A stretch of 64,000 bases of DNA from Prodigiosinella aquatilis (GCA_030388725.1 CP128857.1:1860001-1924000); one strand, 5' to 3'; numbered from the stretch's first letter, positions 51,808 through 61,668 are shown. Numbers and translations are program-made. The notes: generated by a model not told the origin, from the sequence alone.

Positions 51808-52366
51808 GATCGATTCCCTTTATTTAAATCTTCCTTGCAGCACAAGGAGGCCTTGCGCTAGTTGGATCTAGTGCATTACATAAAATTGAATGCTTGCTTG
51901 ACGTAGTTCTGTCTGGATTTAATCGGTATGTGTTATCTTAATTTCCGATCGAAACGAAAGACCCTGCCCTTGACTAACTTAACGGCGAATTTATCACAAT
52001 GCTTTAGTGAGATAAACGTCACGAAATTTATTCGGATTATTTCTCTTCCCAAAGCCAAATAGAGCATAAAAAGCATCGCCATAAATAATGTAGCAGTGAA
52101 ATTATATGGCGTAAAATTAGTGGTACGATGTGTTAACGATGACCGTCGTGGGAACGAGTATGACGGCTGGGCCATGCCACATTTATCATATGGCATGAGC
52201 TTTACATTTCCTTTTGATTTTTCTAACTATTTTATGTCTTTTACTATCTTTACAGTGTTGGGCGTTTAATTACCGGCGATGACCGACTATTTTTGTATGG
52301 TCAGTGAATTCAAAACTGGTTGATCCATAACGTTTTTGATGACCTTTAAATAAGAGCAGCCAACAC
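51808..52366. other. AT-rich intergenic region between rhlA-like gene and dacC
   Basis: This 559-base stretch serves as the divergent promoter region of the RhlA-like gene and dacC. The only structure I see is CATGCCA (52173) with TGGCATG (52191), a 7-bp stem with an 11-base loop. A minus-strand frame of 87 codons (51933-52196) has unlikely composition and no similarity, so I do not call it a gene. Confidence 0.5.
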
Positions 52367-53581
52367 ATGAAGATGATGACTTTTCTCTCCAGAGTAACTG
52401 CTGCCACAGTGTGGGCACTGCTGGTTGCCATATTTCCCGCCGTGGCTCATGCCGAGTCGATTCCGGTGGTTCCCGAAGTTCCCCAACTTGATGCCAAAGC
52501 CTTTATTTTGATGGATTATCAAAGTGGTAAGGTTTTGGCAGAATATCATGCTGATGACCGCCTTGACCCAGCGAGTCTGACCAAAATCATGTCCAGCTAT
52601 GTAATCGGACAGGCGATAAAGGCTGGAAAGATCCATCCCACTGATATCGTCACTGTGGGTAATGATGCCTGGGCAACCGGCAACCCAGTGTTGCGTGGCT
52701 CTTCATTAATGTTTCTCAAGCCAGGAGATCGTGTCCCGGTATCCGAACTGAATAAAGGGATTGTGATTCAATCAGGGAATGACGCCAGTATTGCGTTGGC
52801 AGATTATGTGGCCGGTAGCCAGGGAGCGTTCGTTGACCTAATGAATCAGTATGCCAAGTCGCTGGGTATGGTCAATACGCATTTTCTTACCGTACATGGG
52901 CTCGATGCTGAAGGGCAGTACAGCACTGCGCGTGACATGGCGCTGTTGAGTCAAGCACTAATCCGTGATGTTCCGGATGAATACGCATTGAATAAGGAGA
53001 AGTCGTTTACGTTTAATAAGATCCATCAGTTTAATCGTAACCGTCTGTTATGGAGCACCAACCTGAATGTAGATGGTGTGAAAACCGGACACACCAGTGG
53101 TGCCGGGAACAATCTGGTGGCGTCGGCGACGGAGGGGAATATGCGGTTGATCTCGGTGGTGCTGGGAGCACCAACGGACAGTATTCGTTTTCGGGATAGT
53201 GAGGAACTATTGACCTGGGGATTCCATTTTTTTGAAACCGTTACGCCCCTTCGTGCCGATACACCTTTCACAACCCAACGAGTATGGTTTGGTACAACTA
53301 AAGAAGCGCGTTTAAGCACGGCTCAGAATGCGGCACTGACCATTCCAAAAGGACAGATGAAAAATTTGAAAGCCAGTTTCACGCTGAGTCAACCCTACTT
53401 ATCTGCGCCATTGAAGAAAGGCCAGGTGGTTGGCAGTATTGATTTTCAACTGGACGGAAAATCTGTCGCCCAACGGCCGCTGGTGGTGATGGATGATATT
53501 CCGGAATCCGGCTTGCTCAGCCGGATATGGGATGAGGTAATGCTGAAATTTACGCAGTGGTTTGGCGAGCTGTTCAGCTAA
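52367..53581 (+). CDS. dacC: D-alanyl-D-alanine carboxypeptidase (PBP6)
   Basis: A 404-residue penicillin-binding protein. A signal peptide ends near 'VAHAES' (residue 29). The active-site motifs are 'ASLTK' (SxxK), 'SGND' (SxN) and 'KTGHT' (KTG). A C-terminal beta domain and an amphipathic end helix ('LKFTQWFGELFS') anchor it to the inner membrane. It trims pentapeptides of peptidoglycan. Length and order before deoR match E. coli dacC. Confidence 0.96.
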   Translation: MKMMTFLSRVTAATVWALLVAIFPAVAHAESIPVVPEVPQLDAKAFILMDYQSGKVLAEYHADDRLDPASLTKIMSSYVIGQAIKAGKIHPTDIVTVGNDAWATGNPVLRGSSLMFLKPGDRVPVSELNKGIVIQSGNDASIALADYVAGSQGAFVDLMNQYAKSLGMVNTHFLTVHGLDAEGQYSTARDMALLSQALIRDVPDEYALNKEKSFTFNKIHQFNRNRLLWSTNLNVDGVKTGHTSGAGNNLVASATEGNMRLISVVLGAPTDSIRFRDSEELLTWGFHFFETVTPLRADTPFTTQRVWFGTTKEARLSTAQNAALTIPKGQMKNLKASFTLSQPYLSAPLKKGQVVGSIDFQLDGKSVAQRPLVVMDDIPESGLLSRIWDEVMLKFTQWFGELFS

Positions 53582-54348
53582 TGTTGGGTTAATAGCACAA
53601 TGCCATTATTGCTACAGTAATGGGTATAATTTTCCGTGGGTTGACGGTCGGTGATCAGCGTATCAAACAGCGAAAAAGGGCCGATGTGGGCGGGTTTTCG
53701 CTGGTCAAATTTACGGCTGTCAACGACCAGGATGGCACGTTGTGACATCGCCAGCGCCCGGTGTTTCATCGACAATTCAGCAAAGTTAAAGCAGGTTGCA
53801 CCGACATCCAGATCAATGCCGGCCGCGGAAATAAAGGCCTTGTTAGGGCAGATGTGGTCCATGCCGTTGTATTGGCTGAGCGGTGTGAAGATTGCGCTAT
53901 CGGGATGGAATTCACCGCCGCAGAGGATGACTTTGTTATTGGGTTTTTCTTGCAGGGCCAAAAAGGTGTTCAGCGAATAACAAATACTGGTAAAGGGCAA
54001 TTCATGCGGAATGGCTTCAATAATGTAACTGGTGGTGGTGCCACAGTCGAAGAAGACCGTATCGTTAGCCTCTATCAGTGACGCAGCTATTTCTCCGACG
54101 ATTCTTTTTTCTGCTGCGTGTTTAGTCTGTTGTTCAGAAACGAAATAGCGGGAGGGACTGTTGTTTTTCAGACCATTGACCACATATCCGCCCAGCAGTA
54201 GCACGGAATCTGGCCGGGTATTAAGGTCGCGGCGTACCGTCATTTCAGAAACGCCGAGTAACTGGGCCGCATCTTTAAGATGTAATTTGTCTGCTTTTTT
54301 CAGGGCCTGGGCCAGTTTATTGATTCGTTTTTCACGCCGCGTTTCCAT
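53578..54348 (-). CDS. deoR: DeoR-family repressor
   Basis: A 256-residue regulator. The N-terminal helix-turn-helix is 'LKDAAQLLGVSEMTVRRDLN', and the sugar-phosphate sensing domain starts near residue 75 with 'FFDCGTTTSYII'. It resembles E. coli DeoR, which represses deoxynucleoside catabolism when deoxyribose 5-phosphate is absent. ATG 54348 gives the normal N terminus 'METRREKR'. It overlaps dacC by four bases at the 3' ends. Confidence 0.93.
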   Translation of the reverse strand: METRREKRINKLAQALKKADKLHLKDAAQLLGVSEMTVRRDLNTRPDSVLLLGGYVVNGLKNNSPSRYFVSEQQTKHAAEKRIVGEIAASLIEANDTVFFDCGTTTSYIIEAIPHELPFTSICYSLNTFLALQEKPNNKVILCGGEFHPDSAIFTPLSQYNGMDHICPNKAFISAAGIDLDVGATCFNFAELSMKHRALAMSQRAILVVDSRKFDQRKPAHIGPFSLFDTLITDRQPTENYTHYCSNNGIVLLTQH

Positions 54349-54523
54349 TTCTTTCCCCGATAAAAAATAAGCCATGTGTTGTTAAACGCAGGATAAGTAT
54401 TCTCCTTGTTTTACATGGAAGTTTCACAATATTTCTTTTATAACCTCTAGGGACGGGTTGGCGCAAACGGGGAGTGAAAAAGTTATAACACTTTGAAGTT
54501 AATAAGGGATTCTAATTGAGCAG

Positions 54524-54608
54524 AAAAAGAAAAGGCCCATCGTTCTTGAACCTGAAAGGCGTGAACGATGGGCTCCTCAATATTGAGATTTCAAAGAAAA
54601 GCAGTGGC
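54524..54608 (-). ncRNA. rybB: RybB small RNA
   Basis: On the minus strand the sequence begins GCCACTGCTTTTCTTTGA, identical to the conserved 5' seed of enterobacterial RybB. It ends with an intrinsic terminator: GCCCATCGTTC / GAACGATGGGC (11-bp stem), then CTTTTCTTTTTC. The length of about 85 bases fits (80 in E. coli). RybB is made under envelope stress, binds Hfq and lowers outer-membrane protein mRNAs such as ompC and fadL. It lies beside ybjL, as in E. coli. The middle part differs from E. coli. Confidence 0.93.
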
Positions 54609-54614
54609 ACTTAA

Positions 54615-54641
54615 TCAGACGCCAGCTATCTGGAAAAGTTC
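54615..54641 (-). promoter_or_regulatory. Sigma-E promoter of rybB
   Basis: On the minus strand GAACTT (54641-54636) and TCTGA (54619-54615) are separated by 16 bases, the standard sigma-E layout. The first base of RybB follows six bases later. This fits the known RpoE control of rybB. Confidence 0.88.
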
Positions 54642-54676
54642 AGATAGAACTGAAAAAAATTGACATATTTTTACAT

Positions 54677-56371
54677 TTAGCCCCAGCTTGGCAATTCCGG
54701 CCAGATAATCACAATCAATGAACCCGCCAATGTTAGTAGCACGTTGGCAATCGCATAGGTGCCAGCATATCCCAGTGCCGGAATATTGCTGCGAGCTGCA
54801 TCGCTGATGATCTCCATCGCCGGGGCACAGGTCCGGGCACCCATGATGGCACCAAACAGCAACGCACGGTTCATCCGCAGAACATAGGCACCAAACAGGA
54901 AACAAATCACTACCGGCAGCAAGCTGACCATCAATCCTGAAAACAGCATTTGTACACCTACTTCGCCAAAACTGGTATTAATGGTGCCGCTGGCGCTCAG
55001 GCCGACGCCGGCCATAAATACCATCAGTCCGAACTCTTTCACCATATTCAGCGCCCCTTGTGGAATATAACCGAATGTGGGGTGGTTAGCCCGCAGAAAG
55101 CCTAGCAAAATACCGGCGAACAGCAGACCGGCGGCGTTTCCAATACCGAATGAGAAGTTGCTGAACTTGAATGTGACCAGCCCTATCATGATACCGATGA
55201 TGAAAAAGGCGCAGAATGCCAGTAGATCCGTGACCTGGCTGTGGATAGAAATAAAACCGATACGGTCAGCGATGCTTTTTACGCGACGGGTATCGCCGCT
55301 GACTTGCAAAACATCACCTTTATTTAGCACAACGCCATCATCAATCGGCATCTCAATCTGGCTGCGCACGATGCGGTTAAGAAAACAGCCGTGATCGGTC
55401 AGTTTAAGCTGGCTGAGTCGTTTACCTACGGCATTGTGGTTTTTCACCACAATTTCTTCAGTAACGATGCGCATATCCAGCAAATCACGGTCAAAAACTT
55501 CTTTGCCATCGCGGAAGTTGGAGTTGAGTCGGGCATGAGAATCCGGATAGCCCACCAGGGCAATTTCATCACCCAGTTGTAATACGGCATCACCATCCGG
55601 GCTGGCCAGAATCCCATTGCGACGAATCCGCTCAATATAGCACCCTGTCTGGCGGTAGATGCCCAGCTCCCGCAGATTTTTGCCATCAGCCCAGGCGACC
55701 AGTTCCGGACCAACACGATAAGCACGGATAATTGGCAGATAAATTTTACGTTGACTATCTGGATCCAGGCCTCGCTCCCGAGCGATTTGCTGGGCGCTGG
55801 TGGGCAGGTCTTGATGCTGTAGTTTTGGTAGGTAACGGGCACCAAAAATCAAACTGACCAAACCGATTAAGTAGGTAAGCGCATAACCGAGACTCAGGTG
55901 TTCCTGTTCGATACCCAGTTGTTGGCCAAGATTAGTGGCGTTGCGTAACGTGTCTCCCGCACCGACCAGTACTGGTGTGGATGTCATCGAGCCCGCCAGC
56001 ATCCCGGCGGTTAACCCGATACCCCAACCGAAAACCTTACCCAGCAGCAACGCAATGATTAATGCACTGACGACCATCACCAGAGCCAGAATGAGATAAT
56101 TTTTTCCGTCGCGGAAGAATATGGAAAAAAAGTTAGGGCCAGCTTCAACACCGACACAAAAAATAAATAACATAAAACCTAGATTAAGCGCCTCGGTATT
56201 AATAGCGAAATGTTGCTGTCCCAGTAATAACGATACAACTAAAACCCCAATAGAATTACCGAGTTGTACAGAACCCAGCCTTAATTTCCCCAGACAAAGT
56301 CCTAATGACAGAACCACAAATAAGAGCAGAATGTAATTCCCGTTTAACAAATCAGCGACGTTTATATTCAT
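54677..56371 (-). CDS. ybjL: YbjL, AspT/YidE-type putative transporter
   Basis: A 564-residue membrane protein of the aspartate:alanine exchanger family. An N-terminal membrane domain, two central RCK_C/TrkA_C domains (about residues 200-370; 'ALVGYPDSHARL', 'VLNKGDVLQVSG') and a C-terminal membrane domain are visible. Substrate is unknown. ATG 56371 starts the standard 'MNINVADLLNGNY'. Sequence is almost the same as E. coli. A gap of 314 bases to ybjM holds nothing clear. Confidence 0.95.
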   Translation of the reverse strand: MNINVADLLNGNYILLLFVVLSLGLCLGKLRLGSVQLGNSIGVLVVSLLLGQQHFAINTEALNLGFMLFIFCVGVEAGPNFFSIFFRDGKNYLILALVMVVSALIIALLLGKVFGWGIGLTAGMLAGSMTSTPVLVGAGDTLRNATNLGQQLGIEQEHLSLGYALTYLIGLVSLIFGARYLPKLQHQDLPTSAQQIARERGLDPDSQRKIYLPIIRAYRVGPELVAWADGKNLRELGIYRQTGCYIERIRRNGILASPDGDAVLQLGDEIALVGYPDSHARLNSNFRDGKEVFDRDLLDMRIVTEEIVVKNHNAVGKRLSQLKLTDHGCFLNRIVRSQIEMPIDDGVVLNKGDVLQVSGDTRRVKSIADRIGFISIHSQVTDLLAFCAFFIIGIMIGLVTFKFSNFSFGIGNAAGLLFAGILLGFLRANHPTFGYIPQGALNMVKEFGLMVFMAGVGLSASGTINTSFGEVGVQMLFSGLMVSLLPVVICFLFGAYVLRMNRALLFGAIMGARTCAPAMEIISDAARSNIPALGYAGTYAIANVLLTLAGSLIVIIWPELPSWG

Positions 56372-56685
56372 TGGATGTAACTTGTTGTTTACTAGTAAGT
56401 TCTTGATATAAAAAGTGATTAGGGCTAAATTTCCCCTAATCACATGATGTTGGCTATGCCGGTAACACATTATAAAATGTAAAAACCGATCTTATTTAGA
56501 GCAATTGTTGGGTCGGTCGCCATTTTAGAGGTTTATTAGTCTGACAACCAGTCGCCAGTGCAGATAAATAGTAATAAGCCTCGCTTCGTACCATATCAGG
56601 GATATACATCTATGCTGGTGTTGAATGTCGGAGAACTATTTACCGTCAGGTTGATATGACGTATGTACATGTCGGGAGGCGAAGT

Positions 56686-57054
56686 ATGGCAGGTAATAGA
56701 GGTTGGGTGGGCGTCGTCAGCTGTTTCATATTGTTTACCCTTATTTTCCTGAGTCAGAAAATGATCGTCTCCAAGGTCGAGGGAGAAGCATTACATGGTG
56801 ATCCCGGAATGCTGTTATTTCTATTGCCGGGTGTAGTATCCAGCTGCCTTGCTGGAGGTAGACGGTTACGCTATACCTTCATCGGCTCACTGATTGCCTC
56901 GCCAATATGCCTGCTTATCCTGCATTTGTGGATTGGCTCGGTGATTTCATTCTGGCAAGAGCTGGCCTATGTTGCCGGTGCTTTGTTCTGGAGCCTCATG
57001 GGGGGATTAATACTGCTGTTTTTGCACGCAGCGAGTCGGCGCTATTTTCGTTAA
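56686..57054 (+). CDS. ybjM: YbjM, small inner-membrane protein
   Basis: A 122-residue protein with four membrane segments. 'LLFLLPGVVSSC' and 'SFWQELAYVAGALFW' match E. coli YbjM; function is unknown. ATG 56686 follows GGGAGG by eight bases and is preferred to an upstream ATG at 56656. Confidence 0.87.
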   Translation: MAGNRGWVGVVSCFILFTLIFLSQKMIVSKVEGEALHGDPGMLLFLLPGVVSSCLAGGRRLRYTFIGSLIASPICLLILHLWIGSVISFWQELAYVAGALFWSLMGGLILLFLHAASRRYFR

Positions 57055-57122
57055 TGTGTATCGGTGTAAAACGGGAGTATGCAACACTGTCGGGAGAGAG
57101 AATGATTACCCCAAGGCGGTTC

Positions 57123-57142
57123 AACGTCTCAGGGCGTTTTTT
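57123..57142 (+). terminator. Short terminator after ybjM
   Basis: AACGTC, loop TCAG, GGCGTT (one G-U pair) and then TTTT. It lies 68 bases past ybjM. The stem is only 6 bp. Confidence 0.45.
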
Positions 57143-57187
57143 ATTATTAATGAATTTTGTTGCCGTGGAGATTGATCGACTTATGGT

Positions 57188-57451
57188 TTACCTGAATAGG
57201 TTCAAATGTTCTTTAGCGTAGGCTTCAAACTCAGTGCAACCACCAATATGTTTTTCGTCCAGAAAAATCTGCGGCACGGTTTCGACCGGTTTGCCCACAG
57301 TTTTGGATAAATCTTCTTTTGAAATGCCTTCTTCGCGAATATCAACGTAGCGGAAACGGAAATCATCACGCTCAGTTGAGAGTTTTTCAGCCAACTCATT
57401 GGCACGAACACAATAAGGACAACCAGGGCGTCCGAAAATAACAGCAAACAT
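57188..57451 (-). CDS. grxA: Glutaredoxin 1
   Basis: An 87-residue thioredoxin-fold protein with the active-site pair in 'GRPGCPYCVRA' and the cis-proline 'TVPQIF'. It passes electrons from glutathione to ribonucleotide reductase and other disulfides. In E. coli it is induced by OxyR. The 343-base gap to nfsA (57452-57794) lacks the ybjC gene present there in E. coli; no other gene is seen in it. Confidence 0.97.
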   Translation of the reverse strand: MFAVIFGRPGCPYCVRANELAEKLSTERDDFRFRYVDIREEGISKEDLSKTVGKPVETVPQIFLDEKHIGGCTEFEAYAKEHLNLFR

Positions 57452-57794
57452 GTAAACTCCTTACTTAATTAATCAGTCGCAGTTTCCCGCGGAAACGTTG
57501 AATATAATGCTCAAAGCAACGCTAACCGCACGCACTATGCGCGCAACAGGCAACGAAAAAAAGCAGTCACAGCCTGTTGTACTGATTTGCGTTATCTATC
57601 AGATACACAGTGAATACCGGTTACAAGTTGTTGGTGTTTTAGATTGACCAACAATACTATTGTCGCCGTCATAATATGACAAAATAGCGGCGTATGTCTT
57701 TTCCATATCATCTATCGCGGAGTCGGATCAGACGGAATAGCACGCGTGGTGAGTTCTGCGGGAAATAAAAATCTTGTTTCGAAGGATATCTATT

Positions 57795-58514
57795 GTGACG
57801 CCAACTATCGATTTATTACGGCAACATCGCTCCATCCGGGCGTTTACGGCACAGCCACTGACGGATGAGCAGCGGGATGCCATCATTGCTGCTGCGCAAA
57901 GTGCTTCCAGTTCCAGCTTTCTGCAATGCAGTTCCATTATTCGTATTACCGATCATTCTGTGCGTCAAACTTTGGTGCATCTGACCGGTGAACAAGCTTA
58001 TGTAGGACAGGCCGCTGAATTTTGGGTGTTCTGCGCAGATTTCAATCGTCATCTGCAAATCTTTCCGCAGGCAGAAGTCGGGCTGGCGGAGCAATTGCTA
58101 TTGGGGTGTGTGGATACGGCGTTAATGGGACAAAACGCACTGATCGCGGCGGAATCGCTGGGATTGGGTGGTGTGTTCATCGGTGGAATCCGTAATAATA
58201 TCGCCGATGTTACCCAGTTGCTGGCACTGCCCAAGCGGGTATTGCCGTTGTTTGGTCTGTGTCTGGGATATCCGAATGCGCAACCGGCGCTTAAGCCACG
58301 GTTGCCCGCTGCACTGGTGGTACATGAAAACACCTATCAGCCAATTGATAGCACTTTGCTGGCACAATACGATCAACATATTGTCGACTACTATCTGCAC
58401 CGTGACCGCTCGCGTAATGAAAGTTGGAGTGACCAGATTCGGCAGACGCTGAGCAAAGAACGTCGTCTGTTTATGCTGGACTACTTACACCAACAAGGAT
58501 GGGCTACCCGGTAG
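57795..58514 (+). CDS. nfsA: Oxygen-insensitive NADPH nitroreductase
   Basis: A 239-residue FMN flavoprotein. 'HRSIRAFTAQPLTDEQ' is the N-terminal FMN-binding region, 'SSSSFLQCSSIIRI' and 'LGLGGVFIGGIRNN' the core motifs, and the protein ends 'YLHQQGWATR' as in E. coli. It reduces nitro compounds and quinones by two electrons. GTG 57795 is chosen because GAAGGA lies before it and it gives the E. coli N terminus. SoxS control is known in E. coli. Confidence 0.95.
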   Translation: MTPTIDLLRQHRSIRAFTAQPLTDEQRDAIIAAAQSASSSSFLQCSSIIRITDHSVRQTLVHLTGEQAYVGQAAEFWVFCADFNRHLQIFPQAEVGLAEQLLLGCVDTALMGQNALIAAESLGLGGVFIGGIRNNIADVTQLLALPKRVLPLFGLCLGYPNAQPALKPRLPAALVVHENTYQPIDSTLLAQYDQHIVDYYLHRDRSRNESWSDQIRQTLSKERRLFMLDYLHQQGWATR

Positions 58515-58526
58515 CACAGGAGTCTT

Positions 58527-59456
58527 ATGAAGATTGCCATTCTGTCACGGGACGGTTCCCTTTATTCTTGCGAACGATTACGTGAGGCAGCAACAGAGCG
58601 CAGGCATAGTATTGAAATTATCGATCCACTATCCTGCTATATGAATATCAATTCGGCGGCACCTTCGGTGCATTATCGCGGACGACAACTTGACAGATAT
58701 GATGCCGTTATTCCGCGCATCGGAACGGCTATTACGTTTTACGGCACGGCCGTGTTGCGGCAATTTGAAATGTTGGGCAGTTTTGTGCTGAATAACGCGG
58801 TTGCGGTGATCCGTGCCCGGGATAAATTACATTCTCTGCAATTGCTGGCGCGTCAGGGCATTGATTTACCGATCACCGGATTTGCGCATTCGCCGGATGA
58901 TACTGGCGATTTGATTAAAATGGTCGGCGGCGCGCCGCTGGTGGTCAAGTTGGTGGAAGGCACTCAGGGTATTGGCGTGGTGTTGGCGGAGACGCAACAA
59001 GCGGCGGAGAGTGTGATTGATGCTTTTCGCGGATTGAATGCCCATATCCTGGTGCAGGAATATATCCGCGAGGCGGAAGGTAAGGATATCCGTTGTCTGG
59101 TGATCGGTGATCGCGTGGTGGCCGCCATTGAACGGCAGGCTAAACCGGGTGATTTTCGGTCCAATTTGCACCGTGGCGGGTCAGCCAATCGGGTTCAAAT
59201 TAGTTCACAGGAGCGGGCAATTGCGGTGAAGGCTGCAAAAACATTGGGACTGAATGTCGCTGGTGTTGATATACTAAGGGCCAAGCGCGGGCCATTGGTC
59301 ATGGAAGTGAACGCGTCACCAGGGCTGGAAGGAATAGAAACCACCACCGGGCTGGATATCGCTGGAATGATGATTGAATTCATTGAGCAACATCGCCATG
59401 TCGTGTCCCGTTCAGCCGGTAATCGTGTGGTCAATAATAGCCCAAAACCGTATTAG
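58527..59456 (+). CDS. rimK: Ribosomal protein S6 glutamate ligase
   Basis: A 309-residue ATP-grasp enzyme that adds glutamates to the C terminus of ribosomal protein S6. 'GGAPLVVKLVEGTQGIGVVL' is the ATP-binding loop and 'GPLVMEVNASPGLEGIE' holds metal-binding residues. It starts 12 bases after nfsA and is likely in its operon. Confidence 0.96.
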   Translation: MKIAILSRDGSLYSCERLREAATERRHSIEIIDPLSCYMNINSAAPSVHYRGRQLDRYDAVIPRIGTAITFYGTAVLRQFEMLGSFVLNNAVAVIRARDKLHSLQLLARQGIDLPITGFAHSPDDTGDLIKMVGGAPLVVKLVEGTQGIGVVLAETQQAAESVIDAFRGLNAHILVQEYIREAEGKDIRCLVIGDRVVAAIERQAKPGDFRSNLHRGGSANRVQISSQERAIAVKAAKTLGLNVAGVDILRAKRGPLVMEVNASPGLEGIETTTGLDIAGMMIEFIEQHRHVVSRSAGNRVVNNSPKPY

Positions 59457-59572
59457 CGCGGCGCTTTTCGATGTTTACGCTTGTTGACATGGCATCGAGA
59501 CGTGATATTCCGTAAGCTAGACGCACTTTTTTTTGTTTTTCATCGATTGGTTAGTGTATGAGGCAGGTTAAT

Positions 59573-60052
59573 ATGGATTCGGTCATCGTCCCTGATTTGA
59601 ATTTGCTGCGACGGTGGCTGGATCAACTGGGTATTATCTATTTCGAATGTGATTCCTGCCAGGCGTTGCATCTGCCTCATATGCAGAATTTTGATGGTAT
59701 CTTTGACGCGAAAGTTGATATCGCCGACAGTGTCATCCTGTTTTCTGCGCTGGCAGAAGTGAAACCGACGGCACTGATTCCACTGGTCGGGGAGCTCAGT
59801 CAGATTAACGCCAGCTCATTGACTGCCAAAGTATTTCTTGATATTCAGGACGACAATATGCCCAGACTGATTGTCTGCCAGACGTTCAGCGCCGGAGCAG
59901 GTATCACGCTGGAGCAGTTCCGCCACTTTATGCAGCAGGCGGAACAGCAGACCTCAATGGTTATCCTGGAAGCCGGTGCTAATAATCTGCTGTTTTTGAG
60001 TGATGATGAAGATACCCCTACTGTCCAGATAAATACCACAAATCTGCATTGA
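59573..60052 (+). CDS. ybjN: YbjN, sensory transduction/stress regulator
   Basis: A 159-residue protein of the YbjN family. 'FECDSCQALHLPHMQNFDGI' and 'INASSLTAKVFLDIQDDN' match E. coli YbjN closely; the fold resembles type III secretion chaperones. In E. coli and Erwinia it affects motility, stress and exopolysaccharide. ATG 59573 gives the standard start; an ATG at 59558 is an alternative. The next 390 bases (60053-60442) lack a gene and should contain the potF promoter. Confidence 0.93.
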   Translation: MDSVIVPDLNLLRRWLDQLGIIYFECDSCQALHLPHMQNFDGIFDAKVDIADSVILFSALAEVKPTALIPLVGELSQINASSLTAKVFLDIQDDNMPRLIVCQTFSAGAGITLEQFRHFMQQAEQQTSMVILEAGANNLLFLSDDEDTPTVQINTTNLH

Positions 60053-60442
60053 TTCCGTTATCTATCAATGACTGTAATCACTTTTTCTTATTTTTATCAG
60101 ACCCTATTTTATTTCGCTGATAACGTTTAATTGCCAGATATTCATTGGCATTTAAGCGTTACAGACGTAGCTCATAGGCAGAACCTGCATAAATAATCGC
60201 TAAAACCCATTTTTTTCATTCAGCTATGGTATGGCTGTATTACTACAGTTATGCTTATTTTTGTATGGGAATGTAACCGCATCGTGTCCACGCCTATACT
60301 TGGCAGGATGGATGTCAGTGCATAACCATTCATCGGTCATCGCTGTTATGCTGCTCATTTAGGCAGCGTATGTATGTATTATTGTATCCAGGTGATACAA
60401 ATCAATCCCTTGATTTACTCCCTGCTATGGAGGAAGGAACGG

Positions 60443-61552
60443 ATGTTCACCCAACGTAAAAAATGGTTATCGGGTGTTGTTGTCAGTGTGCTGATGGCCG
60501 CGTCCGTCGCTGCGTCTGCGGAAGAGAAAACGCTACATATCTACAATTGGTCTGATTATATTGCGCCAGACACGTTGGAGAATTTTCAGAAAGAGACCGG
60601 CATAAAAGTCGTTTATGACGTGTTTGACTCCAACGAAGTGTTGGAAGGCAAATTGATGGCGGGGAGCACGGGATTTGACCTGGTTGTACCATCAGCCAGT
60701 TTCATGGAGCGCCAGCTCAGTGCCGGCGTCTTTCAGCCACTGGATAAGAGCAAGCTGCCGAACTACAAAAATCTCGATCCTGAGTTGATGAAACTGATAG
60801 AACCGCATGATCCTGGTCACAAATATGCGGTGCCATATCTGTGGGCAACGACCGGTATCGGATATAACATCGATAAAGTGAAAGCCGTATTAGGCAAAGA
60901 TGCCCCGGTTAACAGTTGGGATCTGGTCCTCAAGCCGGAAAATCTGGCAAAACTGAAAAGTTGTGGCGTTTCTTTCCTGGATGCCCCCGAAGAAATTTTT
61001 GCTACGGTGTTGAATTATCAGGGCAAAGATCCTAACAGCACGATTGCCAGCGACTACACGCAATCCGCCACTGATTTACTGTTAAAACTGCGCCCCAGCA
61101 TCCGTTATTTCCACTCTTCCCAGTATATTAATGACCTGGCGAATGGGGATATCTGTGTGGCCATCGGTTGGGCCGGTGATGTGATGCAAGCGGCCAACCG
61201 GGCAAAAGAAGCCAAAAACGGCGTCAATATCGGTTACAGCATCCCTAAAGAAGGGGCGTTGGCGTTTTTCGATGTTTTTGCTATGCCAGCTGATGCCAAA
61301 AATGTGGATTCAGCCTATAAGTTCCTCAACTATCTGCTGGAACCCAAGGTGATTGCCAATATCAGTAATCACGTGTTCTATGCCAATGTGAACAAGGAAT
61401 CGCTGCCGTTTGTAAACGATGCGGTGCGTAATAACCCGGGTATTTATCCACCGGCTGATGTACGTGCCAAACTGTTTACGCTGAAAGTTCAGTCACCGAA
61501 AATTGATCGAGTACGAACCCGTGCCTGGACTAGAGTAAAAAGCGGTATGTGA
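60443..61552 (+). CDS. potF: Putrescine-binding periplasmic protein
   Basis: A 369-residue solute-binding protein (E. coli 370). A signal peptide ends near 'SVAASAEE' (about residue 26). 'HIYNWSDYIAPDTL' and 'YDVFDSNEVLEGKL' contribute to the polyamine site. It delivers putrescine to PotGHI. ATG 60443 follows GGAAGGAAC. Confidence 0.96.
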   Translation: MFTQRKKWLSGVVVSVLMAASVAASAEEKTLHIYNWSDYIAPDTLENFQKETGIKVVYDVFDSNEVLEGKLMAGSTGFDLVVPSASFMERQLSAGVFQPLDKSKLPNYKNLDPELMKLIEPHDPGHKYAVPYLWATTGIGYNIDKVKAVLGKDAPVNSWDLVLKPENLAKLKSCGVSFLDAPEEIFATVLNYQGKDPNSTIASDYTQSATDLLLKLRPSIRYFHSSQYINDLANGDICVAIGWAGDVMQAANRAKEAKNGVNIGYSIPKEGALAFFDVFAMPADAKNVDSAYKFLNYLLEPKVIANISNHVFYANVNKESLPFVNDAVRNNPGIYPPADVRAKLFTLKVQSPKIDRVRTRAWTRVKSGM

Positions 61553-61577
61553 TTTTTTATTGTGATTGTCATGACTC

Positions 61578-61602
61578 AACAGGCGGCCAAGACCCGCCTG
61601 TT
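61578..61602 (+). terminator. Hairpin between potF and potG
   Basis: AACAGGCGG and CCGCCTGTT form a 9-bp stem with a seven-base loop, then TGTGC. It is 25 bases after potF inside the operon. It may protect the potF mRNA end or lower potGHI expression, so that binding protein exceeds transporter. Confidence 0.6.
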
Positions 61603-61668
61603 TGTGCTATTTGCGTCGCAGCATTGTGGCTGTGACGTTGTTCTGCTTTTACCGGAGAGCAATATTAA

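Noticed and set aside
51933..52196. Minus-strand frame of 87 codons upstream of dacC
   Set aside because: AT-rich chance frame with no ribosome site and no similarity.
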